From Bacilli bacterium (GTDB lineage Bacteria; Bacillota_I; Bacilli_A; RF39; UBA660): 64,000 nt of DNA. The DNA lies in the NCBI GenBank assembly GCA_016283075.1, contig JAEEMF010000018.1:1-64000 (forward strand), in the 5' to 3' direction. A program made the position numbers and the translations under genes. The notes below the pieces were generated by a model. That model saw only the letters and a list, made by a program, of their open reading frames with translations, was not told the DNA's origin and made no database searches. Shown here one piece after another: positions 24,400 to 34,800 of this stretch. Positions within the stretch are counted from its first letter, which is position 1; each line of letters opens with the position of its first letter.

Positions 24400-25731
24400 C
24401 TATTTAACACGACTCTTATTTTCTTCAAATGATTGTACACAGTCATTTCTTTGAGAAATAACACTTGATTTAGCTTCAAGATTTTCAGCATCTCTTTCAA
24501 GTAAGAATGTTAATTCTCCTTTTCCTTCTGGATTATACTTAGCGTCTTTAACAGCTTTTTTAAGAACTAATTTGTAATCAGCAAATTTATTTTGATCAGC
24601 ATATTCTAAACTTTCAGTATATCCGTAAGAATCTACTTCATTACCTTTTTCATCATATTTAACCCAAGTTAATTTATGACCATTATTTACGAAATTTGCT
24701 ATTTCATTATCAAATAAGAATACTCCTGAAACTATATTATTTGTAACATAATCTTGTCCACTATTTCTTGTATAATGAAGTCTCTTATTGAGTTCAAAAT
24801 CAAGAATTCTCTTTTGTACTTTTGTAGCACATTCTAATCCTTCTTCAGAATATGGGTTAACATTTTCTGGATAAGAAGCAATTATATCTTTTACATCTTC
24901 AATTGTTTGAATAGCATATAATGCATTCATTCTATTATTTGCATCAATAACACATACTGACCAGTTAATAGTATTATCTGAAGCTAATACTTCTGCATTT
25001 CTAATAGCATCTGATACTGTAACAGCATTTTGGAATAATCTATTAAAGTTTTCATCAGTTTGAGTATATTTAGCAAACAATGCAGCATTTGTATTTAATA
25101 TATGATCATAGTTAACCATAAATGTAAATGCATGAAGTTCATCATGATTTAAAGGTCTATATTGTGGTACACCTTGTGAATCTACTCCATCAAATACTTG
25201 TAAATCTTCACATTGAACTTCTAATAACTTAGCATATTCATTTAATAATTCATCAGTTACAACAGTAGTTTCTTCTTCGAATGTTGCTGGTAAATTATCT
25301 AAATCGCCAACACCAGTTACAGCGCTTGTAACACTTGTAATAGCTTCAGCTACTTTACTATCTTCACCAGTCTTTTTACCACATCCATGTAACGAAGCAA
25401 TAAGACCAATTAAAGCAGTAGTAGTAATAACTGAAGAAGTAGCAGCTACAGCAACTGTTTTAGCAGTTTTATTTTTAGGCTTATCAGCACCATCTTTAAT
25501 AGATTGCTTATATAATTCCTTATCAAATAATTCTACATCTGAATTTACTGTATTACCATATAAACGTGGTAATAAATATACTTTACCATCAGTTTTATGT
25601 CTAATAAGTAAGTCTTTGCTACCATTAGTACCCATGTATTCAAGTTCATCTTCAGGAATACGTGTCCAGCTTTCTACCCAATTACCATTTATATCCTTTG
25701 CAGCGGTATTTAAATCAACTAATTTTCTCAT
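24400..25731 (-). CDS. Membrane-anchored protein of unknown function
   Basis: 443 residues. The first 90 are soluble and contain ITR/WTRIPEDELEYMGTNG and a possible strand-rich module (DLLIRHKTDGKVYLLPRLYG). A single hydrophobic segment follows at about 105-130 (VAVAATSSVITTTALIGLIA), then HGCGKK and an acidic, Thr-rich spacer. A larger C-terminal domain of about 270 residues is mostly helical. The small head would be cytoplasmic and the large domain outside. The start ATG at 25729-25731 follows GGGAGG. A longer frame reaching 25788 has no ribosome site. The gap to the Cys-rich gene upstream is 63 bp, so co-transcription is likely. I recognise no family. Confidence 0.65.
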   Translation of the reverse strand: MRKLVDLNTAAKDINGNWVESWTRIPEDELEYMGTNGSKDLLIRHKTDGKVYLLPRLYGNTVNSDVELFDKELYKQSIKDGADKPKNKTAKTVAVAATSSVITTTALIGLIASLHGCGKKTGEDSKVAEAITSVTSAVTGVGDLDNLPATFEEETTVVTDELLNEYAKLLEVQCEDLQVFDGVDSQGVPQYRPLNHDELHAFTFMVNYDHILNTNAALFAKYTQTDENFNRLFQNAVTVSDAIRNAEVLASDNTINWSVCVIDANNRMNALYAIQTIEDVKDIIASYPENVNPYSEEGLECATKVQKRILDFELNKRLHYTRNSGQDYVTNNIVSGVFLFDNEIANFVNNGHKLTWVKYDEKGNEVDSYGYTESLEYADQNKFADYKLVLKKAVKDAKYNPEGKGELTFLLERDAENLEAKSSVISQRNDCVQSFEENKSRVK

Positions 25732-25794
25732 AATTTCCTCCCTTTTTAAGGCTATATAAATAATAGTTGCGACTACTACGAGCCGCAACTATAA

Positions 25795-27492
25795 CTATTT
25801 ACAACTCTTAGTTCCAGTTAAACTGTAACCTTTGTTTAGTAATGAAGTATCATTATCTGAACTACTCCATCTAATATCAACAGTACCTGAAATGTATTGT
25901 TTTTCTTTGTATCTATAGTATGTTACATTTTCAACAACATTTTCTTTCTTATAGATAGCAACTGTCTTAACACATTTTTCTCCATTTAGAGTGTAACCTT
26001 TTTTGTTACATGCGTAAGATACAGATTCTTTCTTATCTATTTCTTTATTGTAAGTTCCATAACATCTATCCTTAGTATCATTTAATTTATATCCTTGTGG
26101 ACAGCTTGGATCTTTCTTTATTGTTTCTTTAATAGTTCTTGAACAATAACTATCAGTTGCAATATCATATCCTTGTGGACAGTGAGCTGGTTTAATATCA
26201 GTAGAGGCTACTGTTTTAACACATTCACTACCAACTTGAGTATAAGATGAATCAGGGCAAGTCTTAGAAGCATATTCTTTTGTTTCTTGACATCCTGTAG
26301 TTGTAACAACAGCTTTGTAAATATTATATGTTACTAAAACCTGATCTTTACACTCTGGTAAACAACTTGCATCTGTTCTTGTACTAATAGTTTCATAAAT
26401 ATATGTACTATTATTTGCAGGTTTATATGTTTTATCATATTCAGTTCCTACATAAGCACCTTTAGTTGTAGTAGTTTTGCAACCAGTTGTTTGTTTTTTA
26501 GAACAACGGTCACCATCTTCATCATATCCTTGTGGACATACAAGTGCTTTTTTATCAGTTTCAGATGATTGTTTATAACATTTGTTACCACTTGGTGTAT
26601 AACCAGCATCATCACAAACATAATATGCATGAGTTATAGTAGTTTTTGTACCATAACATACACCATTTGTTGGGCCATCATATCCTGATGGACATTTTGA
26701 ATTATAATATGCAGTTACAGGTTTAACACATTTTCCTGTAGACTTATCTTCGTTATAACCTTTTGGACAGTACTTAGTTACTGTTTTAGCAGCAGCTTCT
26801 TCTTCTGTCTTATAACCACTAATAACATCTTTAGTACCAGTGACTACTTTTTCTGTTTTAGTTTCAACTTTACGATATTCTGATGCAGTAGCTTTAGTAG
26901 TTGACCAGCTTGACCAGTTACCAAAGTCACCCCATGATCCATTAGTTACTTTCTTATATTCATATTGACAAGTAACAACCTTTTTAGGTTCATTACAAGT
27001 AACTACTGGAGTTTCTTTCTTTTCACATACTCCTGTTGCTTTACAATAATCGTAGCATCCTAAGTGAACGATTATATAAGCATCATTATCAGTACATGAT
27101 AAGTTAACCTTCATTTGATATTCATTTTCAAGTTTTACAACTTCTACATAAGAGTCTTTTAAATCACAACTTTTACCATTACCATCTTTAAATTCAACAA
27201 GTAATTTATTATCAATCATTTCCTTTAAAGTCATAGATTTAACATCTTTAACTTTTTCTGGTAATCTTTCAGTAGTGTAATAACTTACAGCAGCATCTTT
27301 CATTGTTTGTAAGTTAGTATTAAATATACCACTTGTTAAAGCATCTAATTTACTGTTAATATCAGCAAATTCTTTATTTATACTACCCTTTGTAGGAAAT
27401 AAACAAACTAGTATAAATACGAATAAAACTATGAATAATATTTGGATAAAAATATCTCTTAATGAGAAACCATCATTTTTTTCACTATACAT
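25795..27492 (-). CDS. Cys-rich surface protein with CPxGY repeats and a pilin-like N-terminus
   Basis: 565 residues. The N-terminus SEKNDGFSLRDIFIQILFIV resembles a prepilin signal (Gly|Phe, with Asp instead of Glu at position 5) leading into a hydrophobic helix to about residue 32. A first domain of about 130 residues includes AAVSYYTTERLPEKV, a pseudopilin-like helix-sheet pattern. From about 165 onward the sequence is Cys-rich, with at least seven CPxGYxxxxxxxxC units (CPKGYNEDKSTGKC, CPSGYDGPTNGVC, CPQGYDEDGDRC and others). These are like small disulfide-bonded EGF-type modules, plus a WSSWSTTKATASEY segment like a thrombospondin repeat. The start is taken at 27492, 8 nt after GGGGG. Probably a surface adhesin. 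Confidence 0.7.
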   Translation of the reverse strand: MYSEKNDGFSLRDIFIQILFIVLFVFILVCLFPTKGSINKEFADINSKLDALTSGIFNTNLQTMKDAAVSYYTTERLPEKVKDVKSMTLKEMIDNKLLVEFKDGNGKSCDLKDSYVEVVKLENEYQMKVNLSCTDNDAYIIVHLGCYDYCKATGVCEKKETPVVTCNEPKKVVTCQYEYKKVTNGSWGDFGNWSSWSTTKATASEYRKVETKTEKVVTGTKDVISGYKTEEEAAAKTVTKYCPKGYNEDKSTGKCVKPVTAYYNSKCPSGYDGPTNGVCYGTKTTITHAYYVCDDAGYTPSGNKCYKQSSETDKKALVCPQGYDEDGDRCSKKQTTGCKTTTTKGAYVGTEYDKTYKPANNSTYIYETISTRTDASCLPECKDQVLVTYNIYKAVVTTTGCQETKEYASKTCPDSSYTQVGSECVKTVASTDIKPAHCPQGYDIATDSYCSRTIKETIKKDPSCPQGYKLNDTKDRCYGTYNKEIDKKESVSYACNKKGYTLNGEKCVKTVAIYKKENVVENVTYYRYKEKQYISGTVDIRWSSSDNDTSLLNKGYSLTGTKSCK

Positions 27493-27518
27493 ACACATAT
27501 CCCCCTCAATTTCAGGTT

Positions 27519-27546
27519 ATTATAACACTTTTTGGCATTTTGTCAA
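27519..27546 (-). promoter_or_regulatory. Promoter of the Cys-rich surface gene
   Basis: On the minus strand TTGACA (27541-27546), a 16-bp spacer and TATAAT (27519-27524), 27 bp before the start. A second candidate, TTGACA at 27614-27619 and TATAAT at 27590-27595 with an 18-bp spacer, lies upstream. Confidence 0.75.
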
Positions 27547-27621
27547 ACTGATTAGGGCACACCAAAAATCTATTTTCATTAACAATAAAATTATATCATT
27601 ATATATATATAAATGTCAAAG

Positions 27622-28251
27622 TTAATTTAGTAAATTGTTACTAGTTAAATAATCTATTATTTCGTTAGTACAATCTTTAATAAATGTATTAACCATATTC
27701 ATATTAAAGATATATTTTTTATCATTTTTAGAGTTTTCTATAATTCTTCCCATTTGCTCAAGTAATACCGGCATTTTATCTAAATCTGCTTCTTTTACCT
27801 TAGTTACTGGTTTTATATAGTCTTCATATATTAAAGATAAATCAAGTTCATATTTATCAAGAAGTGATATATTCATATTAGTATAATCGTTATAAATAAG
27901 CTTAGTTATTTCTTCTTCTGGAAGTTTAAGTACTGTTCCATCTCTAAGTTTTACTGAATCATTACATACTAAATAATCTATAAATCCATCAAACCACATT
28001 TTATCTGTATATAAATGAATAAAGTATCCTAAAGTATAATCACTTTTCATATCATCTCTATATAAATCTAAAAATACATCTATATTAGGTACATTATCTG
28101 CAGCATACTGAAAGTGAGTTGCTCCTTTAGGTAGTCCTATTTGTTTTGCTATATCAGGAGCAATACTTCCTAAATAATAATCTTTACTTCTTTTATTAAT
28201 TCTTTTTCCTATTTCTTTTGCAACACTCATATGTATTAAACTAGATGCCAT
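27622..28251 (-). CDS. Zinc-dependent phospholipase C-like protein
   Basis: 209 residues. The N-terminus ASSLIHMSVAKEIGKRI, then YYLGSIAPDI and THFQYAAD, and DYTLGYFIHLYTDKMW near residue 95-110, supply the His/Asp pattern of the zinc-dependent phospholipase C / HD-like family (PF00882-type). Such proteins in Firmicutes are mostly uncharacterised cytoplasmic hydrolases. There is no signal peptide. It is separated by 2 bp from the GNAT gene upstream, so the two form an operon. The substrate is unknown. Confidence 0.7.
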   Translation of the reverse strand: MASSLIHMSVAKEIGKRINKRSKDYYLGSIAPDIAKQIGLPKGATHFQYAADNVPNIDVFLDLYRDDMKSDYTLGYFIHLYTDKMWFDGFIDYLVCNDSVKLRDGTVLKLPEEEITKLIYNDYTNMNISLLDKYELDLSLIYEDYIKPVTKVKEADLDKMPVLLEQMGRIIENSKNDKKYIFNMNMVNTFIKDCTNEIIDYLTSNNLLN

Positions 28252-28253
28252 TT

Positions 28254-28751
28254 TTATTCCCCCAAACTAATATTAAAGTATTTAACATGATCCATTTCAT
28301 TAACTTGTTTACCACCATTTTTAAGTATTACTTTTTCAGATATTTTGTTATCTGAAAAACAACCTAATCTTACAGATGATAAACCAAGTTTTTTTGCTTC
28401 TTCCAAAGCAAGTCTAAGTATTTCATTACCAAGACCTTCTCCTCTTCTAGAAGGTCTTATTTTATATCCTATATTACCAGATGTATTATACCAGTAATAA
28501 TTTAGTACAGGTCTTATCATTACTTCTCCTACTGGTTTATCATCTGAGTACATTATATATGTTATACGAGGAGTATTTATATCATCTAAAGGAAGATATT
28601 CTTCTTTTAATCTTTCTTTTAAAAGTTTATTAAACTCTTTTTTAGATGCTCTTAAATTATTAACTGATCCATTTTCTCTTTCAGGTATTTCTTGATACAT
28701 TAAGTATTCTTCTTCCGAAATTTTATCAGTTAACTTCTTTAAATAATTCAT
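28254..28751 (-). CDS. GNAT-family N-acetyltransferase
   Basis: 165 residues. The acetyl-CoA-binding motif A is GYKIRPSRRGEGLGNEILRL (R/Q-x-x-G-x-G/A near residues 107-116), followed by helix LALEEAKKLGLSSVRLGC. The motif-B-like end KVILKNGGKQV is also present. The substrate could be a small molecule, an amino-acid antibiotic or a protein N-terminus; it cannot be told from the sequence. It is co-transcribed with the phospholipase C-like gene. Confidence 0.85.
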   Translation of the reverse strand: MNYLKKLTDKISEEEYLMYQEIPERENGSVNNLRASKKEFNKLLKERLKEEYLPLDDINTPRITYIMYSDDKPVGEVMIRPVLNYYWYNTSGNIGYKIRPSRRGEGLGNEILRLALEEAKKLGLSSVRLGCFSDNKISEKVILKNGGKQVNEMDHVKYFNISLGE

Positions 28752-28784
28752 ACTCTCACCTATTTAATTATATATCATTTAATT

Positions 28785-28811
28785 AAAAATAAAAAGAAGG
28801 TTTACCTTCTC
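28785..28811 (-). terminator. Terminator of the B1-A1 operon
   Basis: AGAAGG (28795-28800) pairs with CCTTCT (28805-28810), with the U-tract TTTTTATTTTT on the minus strand. Confidence 0.75.
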
Positions 28812-28812
28812 T

Positions 28813-31809
28813 TTACTTTAATACTCTATATTTATTCTTTTTAAATAAAGATATATGCTTCTTACATTCTTTTAAAGCATCAACATCTTTTTCATAAACA
28901 GTAATATTACTTATAGTCTTACTTTCTTCATCATATGCTATAAACCAGTTTTCTCCTACTAAATATGAAGCAGTATCATCAAAAGAAGTAGGTACTTCTT
29001 CTTCAGTATCTAAGTACTGCATAGTAGCTATTCTTCTAATATCTTCTTTAGCTTCATTATATGAAGAAGTATAAGGTTCTCTTCTTTCTCTTTTATATAG
29101 TTTATTAGGTATACCAGCATAAACATCCCATATAGAAGCATCACCTATCAAATATGTGTAACCTAAACGATCACTCATCTTTCTAAATAAATCGAAACCG
29201 TCAAAACTACTACCAGATATTTTTAATCTTACTATTTCAATAGGAGTTTTATCATCTTTACATAAATGAGTTTTTAATACTATTTCTTCTCCAATATGTC
29301 TTAAAAGATTAAATATATCTTCTAATTCAGCTACTTCACTTGAATCAGAACTATTATAAATAAAATTACCAAATGAAATACCATTACCTTTTCTAGTTAC
29401 AGATACTGTTCCAATATAGTTATCAAAAGAATCACATACTCTTATAACTGAAGACTCATAACTTTCTAAATTAGTTCGAGTCAATAATGTAGATGGACTC
29501 AAATCACGATTAATAGCATCTTTTATAAAGTCTCCATTTGAAAAAGTATAATTTTCATACTTATAATTTTCAAAGGAACCTTTTACAAAAGGGATAATAG
29601 ATTTATTTTTAATAGTTAAATACTCAAAGTCAACTGAATCAGAACTACCAAATGAATTATACTGTTGATTAACAACTTTATGAAAATATTCATCTCCTAA
29701 TAAATCGTAGCCTTCTTCATCAATGTATTGTAAGCGATTTGCAATACCAAATAATTCATAAACATTATTTGTTTTAATATAATCTTTTTTCATATAATTA
29801 TTTATTAATCTACTTATATAGAATTTTTCATACATATTGCAATCACATTCTTTGTTTTTGCCTCTAAAATAATTATCATTGTCGTTAGCAAGAATAAAAT
29901 GAAATGCACTTGTTCTTTTTAAATATTCTTCGTATTTATCAGCGTTATCAAGAAATCCCTTTAAATCACTTGTAGGAACTTCTAATAATTCTTTTATAAA
30001 TGAGAATATACAAGTTGTAGTTTGAACCTCAAAATGTTCATCATCAAAAGGAATATCCTTAGGAATATGTTCAAAAGGGCCCATAAAGTAATTATCATAA
30101 TCTCCTTCAAAAGTTTTATAATATGCTTCTTCTAGTACTTCCTTATATATTTTATACATTCTTTCTTTTTCTTCCCAGGTTACTTTATCAGGCAAATCTA
30201 AATTAAACCATCTATCGTAATATACTCCATCTCTTTCTCTTATATAGTTAAGATAATAAGAAATAGTTTTATTATTTATATCTATTTTTCCACAATTTAA
30301 CCATCTTATTATTTTGTATAATGTTTTCTCTTTTTGATACATTATATGGTCTTCTTCAATAGGAATTTGCTCATTATAATCATCTTTACCATACAAAAAA
30401 CCTTCAAAACAATCTAAATTTTCTCTTAAATATTGTTCTTCAACTTTATCCATCTTATATTTTTCAGATACATCTTTTATTATATTTTCTAAATAACCAT
30501 TACTATAAGAAAAAATCTTTTTCAAACTATTTCTTCTATCATTTAAATCATAATACTTACCTTTATCCTTTTTTGGAATTAAGATAGGCCCAAATATTTC
30601 ATAATATCTAGTTTTAATATAATTTTCTTTTTCTCTTTCCAAAAATAGTTTTTCGCTTTTAAAAATAATATTAGCATCATCAGCTGAGTAAGTTTCATTT
30701 TTGTTATACTCATAAGCAAATTTTTGCATAGCAGTAAGTAACTCTTTATATTCTTCATGAGTTAACTGTTTTTTTAATATATTTAAATATTCTTCTATAT
30801 AAAGGAAACTGGTAAAATAACCACAATCTTTTAAATAACTAATTATCTTGTTAGCTATATTATTAGGATATGGTTCATATACTAAATTATCATACCACTC
30901 TTCTTCGAGTGCTTTTCCAAAAAAGTTTTTTATTTTACTTACTGTTAAAGGTGTACTAAAACCTGCTCTAATTATCTTACATAATGAAGGAATGTTTTCT
31001 TGTAAAACATTAATTCCTTCTTTTTGTCTTTCTATACACGCAAAATTATGTAAATATTTATCTAAAACTCTTTTTACAAATGATTCAAGATTATTAGATG
31101 TGGTTAAAACATCTAAATTAAAATGAAAAATATCTTCTTCAAAAGTATAACCTTTATCTTCTAAATATTTAAATAAATCTTTATTTTTTTTAGCATAGTA
31201 TGCTAAATTATCATCTTTTCTCCATCTCCATCCCCTTTTATTACTTTCAATCATATAACGAGAATCAATAATTTGACATGCATCGCAGTTATCTAAAGAT
31301 AGTAAGTAGTTAATAAACTTTTCTTTTTCTTCTTCACTAAAATATCTTTCATCTGCCCATCCAGCTGAAGAAGGATCCAGCTTAGCGGAATTCAATGCCA
31401 CTTTAAAATTTCTTTTTAAATACTGTGGACTGTTTCCTACAAGAATATAATTATTTTTTATAGCAAGTTCTACTAAATCATCTATAATGTTTCTATTATT
31501 TTTAGTTATAGATGTTCCATTAATTGATTTAATATTATTTTTAGCGGCATTTAATATGCATTCTTTACTATTTTTTAGAAGAGATGGTGTATCATCATTA
31601 AAAATGAGATCATAATTACAAAAATAATTTACTAAATAATCTATTTGTTCTCTAGACAATTTCCACTCTGGGAATGTTTCTTTAGAAGATATTTCTTCTG
31701 CTACTTTTCTAATATCTTTAGATGGAAATAATGAATTTCTAGATATAGGAATATTTTCATGCTGAATTATATAATTAAATAATTTAATCTTTTCTTCTAA
31801 TGTATACAT
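28813..31809 (-). CDS. Giant protein A1 of the A/B paralogue family, function unknown
   Basis: 998 residues, cytoplasmic by sequence (no signal peptide or membrane helix). The N-terminal third holds repeats of about 45-50 residues with the core TPxxLxxxxxxxxxAxxxxxS (TPSLLKNSKECILNAAKN, SPQYLKRNFKVALNSAK). The middle is helical and charged. Near residue 790 is a small beta module with VCDSFDNYIGTVSV and RKGNGISF, and the C-terminal module begins at about 951 with VGENWFIAYDEESKTI. It is the paralogue of A2 (35056-38013): the N-termini (EKIKLFNYII / DKINLFNYIM) and C-termini (KNKYRVLK / NKKYKVLS) match. Its start, 9 nt after AAGGAG, overlaps the end of B1 by 26 bp, which implies coupled translation. 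I recognise no catalytic motif. Confidence 0.75.
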   Translation of the reverse strand: MYTLEEKIKLFNYIIQHENIPISRNSLFPSKDIRKVAEEISSKETFPEWKLSREQIDYLVNYFCNYDLIFNDDTPSLLKNSKECILNAAKNNIKSINGTSITKNNRNIIDDLVELAIKNNYILVGNSPQYLKRNFKVALNSAKLDPSSAGWADERYFSEEEKEKFINYLLSLDNCDACQIIDSRYMIESNKRGWRWRKDDNLAYYAKKNKDLFKYLEDKGYTFEEDIFHFNLDVLTTSNNLESFVKRVLDKYLHNFACIERQKEGINVLQENIPSLCKIIRAGFSTPLTVSKIKNFFGKALEEEWYDNLVYEPYPNNIANKIISYLKDCGYFTSFLYIEEYLNILKKQLTHEEYKELLTAMQKFAYEYNKNETYSADDANIIFKSEKLFLEREKENYIKTRYYEIFGPILIPKKDKGKYYDLNDRRNSLKKIFSYSNGYLENIIKDVSEKYKMDKVEEQYLRENLDCFEGFLYGKDDYNEQIPIEEDHIMYQKEKTLYKIIRWLNCGKIDINNKTISYYLNYIRERDGVYYDRWFNLDLPDKVTWEEKERMYKIYKEVLEEAYYKTFEGDYDNYFMGPFEHIPKDIPFDDEHFEVQTTTCIFSFIKELLEVPTSDLKGFLDNADKYEEYLKRTSAFHFILANDNDNYFRGKNKECDCNMYEKFYISRLINNYMKKDYIKTNNVYELFGIANRLQYIDEEGYDLLGDEYFHKVVNQQYNSFGSSDSVDFEYLTIKNKSIIPFVKGSFENYKYENYTFSNGDFIKDAINRDLSPSTLLTRTNLESYESSVIRVCDSFDNYIGTVSVTRKGNGISFGNFIYNSSDSSEVAELEDIFNLLRHIGEEIVLKTHLCKDDKTPIEIVRLKISGSSFDGFDLFRKMSDRLGYTYLIGDASIWDVYAGIPNKLYKRERREPYTSSYNEAKEDIRRIATMQYLDTEEEVPTSFDDTASYLVGENWFIAYDEESKTISNITVYEKDVDALKECKKHISLFKKNKYRVLK

Positions 31810-34800
31810 TCACATTATCTCCTTCTATTTCATTTCCATCTACTTTAATTATTTTATCATTTAGTATACTTGATTCCACACTACATATCTCATTATTTGC
31901 ATCTTCGTCAAAAGGAAGACTTAATGCTCGGCACTTATTATCTCCTACGATTATATACCAGTTATCTCCTACAAAAACAAAATCACTTTTATCAGGTATA
32001 TATTCTTCATATAATTCTTCATTATTTTTAGAACTTATTGCATTTATTTTATTAATTTTTGCTACTACTCTCTTAGAAGGGTTTGATTCAAAAATAATTT
32101 TATTTCTAGTTCTTTTATAATATGCTTCTGCATCATACTTTTTTATATAATTCTTTTTGTCATATTCACCATATTCATTAAGTTCATACTTTGATGCAAG
32201 GCAAATAATAGGAAAAGATCCGCAATAATCAGTAGTAAGTTTTCCATCATCTAAATTCTCTGTATACTCAAGAAATTCTTCAAAATCTTCTGTATCTTCT
32301 ACAAATGAAAGTTCTCCTATTTCTCTTCTTAGATTAATACCAACATTAGATTTATATGTATTAAATCCGTAACTTTTTGTTATAAATACATTTTCTATTT
32401 GATTATCTTCTGGTTCAGTACTACTAGATATATTTATAAAATCTTCAGATGCTTTAATTACTACTTTTCTTAATTCAGTAAGTTGTGAATCAGTATAATC
32501 ACTTGAATTCATTGCAACATCATAAATAGTTCTAAGCTGATTTAAATAAATACTATTACCATGTCTTAAACCTGATGCTCTTGCAATAAATTTTCCTTCA
32601 TTATCAGTTATTTTAATTACAAAACCATTTGGATTAATTGCGCAGTAATGTAAGAAATCATTGTCATTTCCACTAACTTTAAAACAAGCATCTGTATCAA
32701 TGCCTGATACTAATATAGAAGGATCTTGACTATCATATAAAGAGTAATTATATCCATTAGTACTTCCCTTAATATAAGGTACAGTGGATTTATTTTTTTC
32801 AGCCATTTGAGCAACTAATTCCGCTGCTATTTCAACTCTTTCTGGTGTATCTTCACTAGTATATTCAGTACTATATATAACCTTCTGTATAACATCTAAA
32901 TCTTCAAGTATTGCAAGTTCTTCTTTAGAACAGTTATTAACAATATCAATTGATGTTAAATAATTAAAATAATTAAGTTCATTAATACCCATTTCTCTTA
33001 AAAGATCATATGCTTTTCCAAAAGAAAGTATTTGATCGTACGAAAAGTAATATCTATTATTATTAGAAAAGAATAGGAAAATCCAAAATAATCCTTTATC
33101 ACACATAAGTTTAGTAAATGCATTATATTTTTCATCATCTAAAATATCATTTACAGCAAAAGGTAGTTTTAGCTTAATTTTATAATCTGGATCAGTATAT
33201 GAACTATTAAGTAAATGAACAAGTATATTATCTGGCACATAATTGTAATTAAATCTATAAAAATCATCATTAAAGCAGAAGTTTGATTCATCTATTTCAG
33301 CTAATTGAAAATTAAATATTTCGTTATCTTCATTTACTTCTTTAGCTTTCATAATTATTTCTCTTACTATTCTTTTAGCTAAATATAGTTTCTTTTCATA
33401 TTCTATACATTCATCAATATCTGTAACTTTTGCAGTATTATTTTTATATGTGGTTTTTCCATTTATTGTACATTTTTCAATATAATTTTTAAATCTTTCT
33501 ACATCTTTATCCGTATATTTTATATAACCACTATTAAGTCTATTAACAAGTTTATTTACCTCTTTAGAAATACAATATGTATCATATTCTTCTGGTTTAC
33601 CAGGAGTATCAAATTCATCTTTTTCACATACAGATTCGAAAAGTGCATCTACTAACTCACTATCACCATATTTATCTTTTAAGTAATTTACAAATTCATC
33701 AAAAGAACCATTTAAATAAAATCTTTTAATAGTTTTAATATATCTTTTACTCATAATATAAGATTTTACTGCTTTATTATCTTTTCTAAGTATGTAATAG
33801 TTAAGTAAGTAGTTTCTTATATGATCATATCCACTTTCTAACTCGTTTTCTATACATTGTGAGTAATATAAAGAACATATACTAGATATTAAAGATAAAT
33901 ATTTATTTTGTTTTTCAGGTTCTCCTTCATTATGGTATAACTCATGATATCTTCCCATAGCATCATGTAATACTTCTACTTTATCTTTAGGTAATTCTTC
34001 TTTCATTCCATTTAATACTTCATATAAATCATTTAGTGATACATTATAAGAAGTATTTGCTCTCAAACTAGAACCTATTAAAGAAAATGGGTTTGCTGTC
34101 TCTCCAGTTTTCTTCATTTCCATATATCCAACTACTCTACCATAATCATGCATGTTTTCGATAGTTAAAGGAGTAGATACCGCTTTAGAAATAAGAGCAG
34201 AAACTCTATCATTATATTTTGCTTTATCAATACGTTTTCTACCTTTATATGAAAATAATTTTTTATTAATTTCTTTATCTTCTAAATGATTAACAGATAA
34301 TTCTTGTGTAATATCTTTACCTTTTTCAATCATATCAATAATATATTTATTAGGAAGTAATGAGTTATTACAGTAAAGAATAGTTTCTGAAGGATTGTTT
34401 TTATAAGATACTTCAGTAATATCCTTACTATCCCTTAAGAAATCAGGGGTATCTTCATTTATATAATATTTATTAGAAGAACATATTTTCTCTATAATAA
34501 TATTTTTTTCATTATCAGATAGACTATTGTAGTCTAGATAGTCTACTGAAAAAATATCTTTTTCTATGGATCTTAAAGCTAGTTTAAATAAACCTTTTAA
34601 ATAAAAAGGAGTTTTTTCAGTTATATAATAATTAGGTTTCAAAGAATTAAATATAGCATCTTCATATCCTACTTCAAAAGCTTTAGGAAGTTCTTGTACA
34701 GAATTTGGATCTTTTCTAATTGATGATAAAGTGCATTCAATACTATTTCTAAATATTTCTAAATCATAGTTCTTAAAAGAATAATTATGCGCACAAAAAA

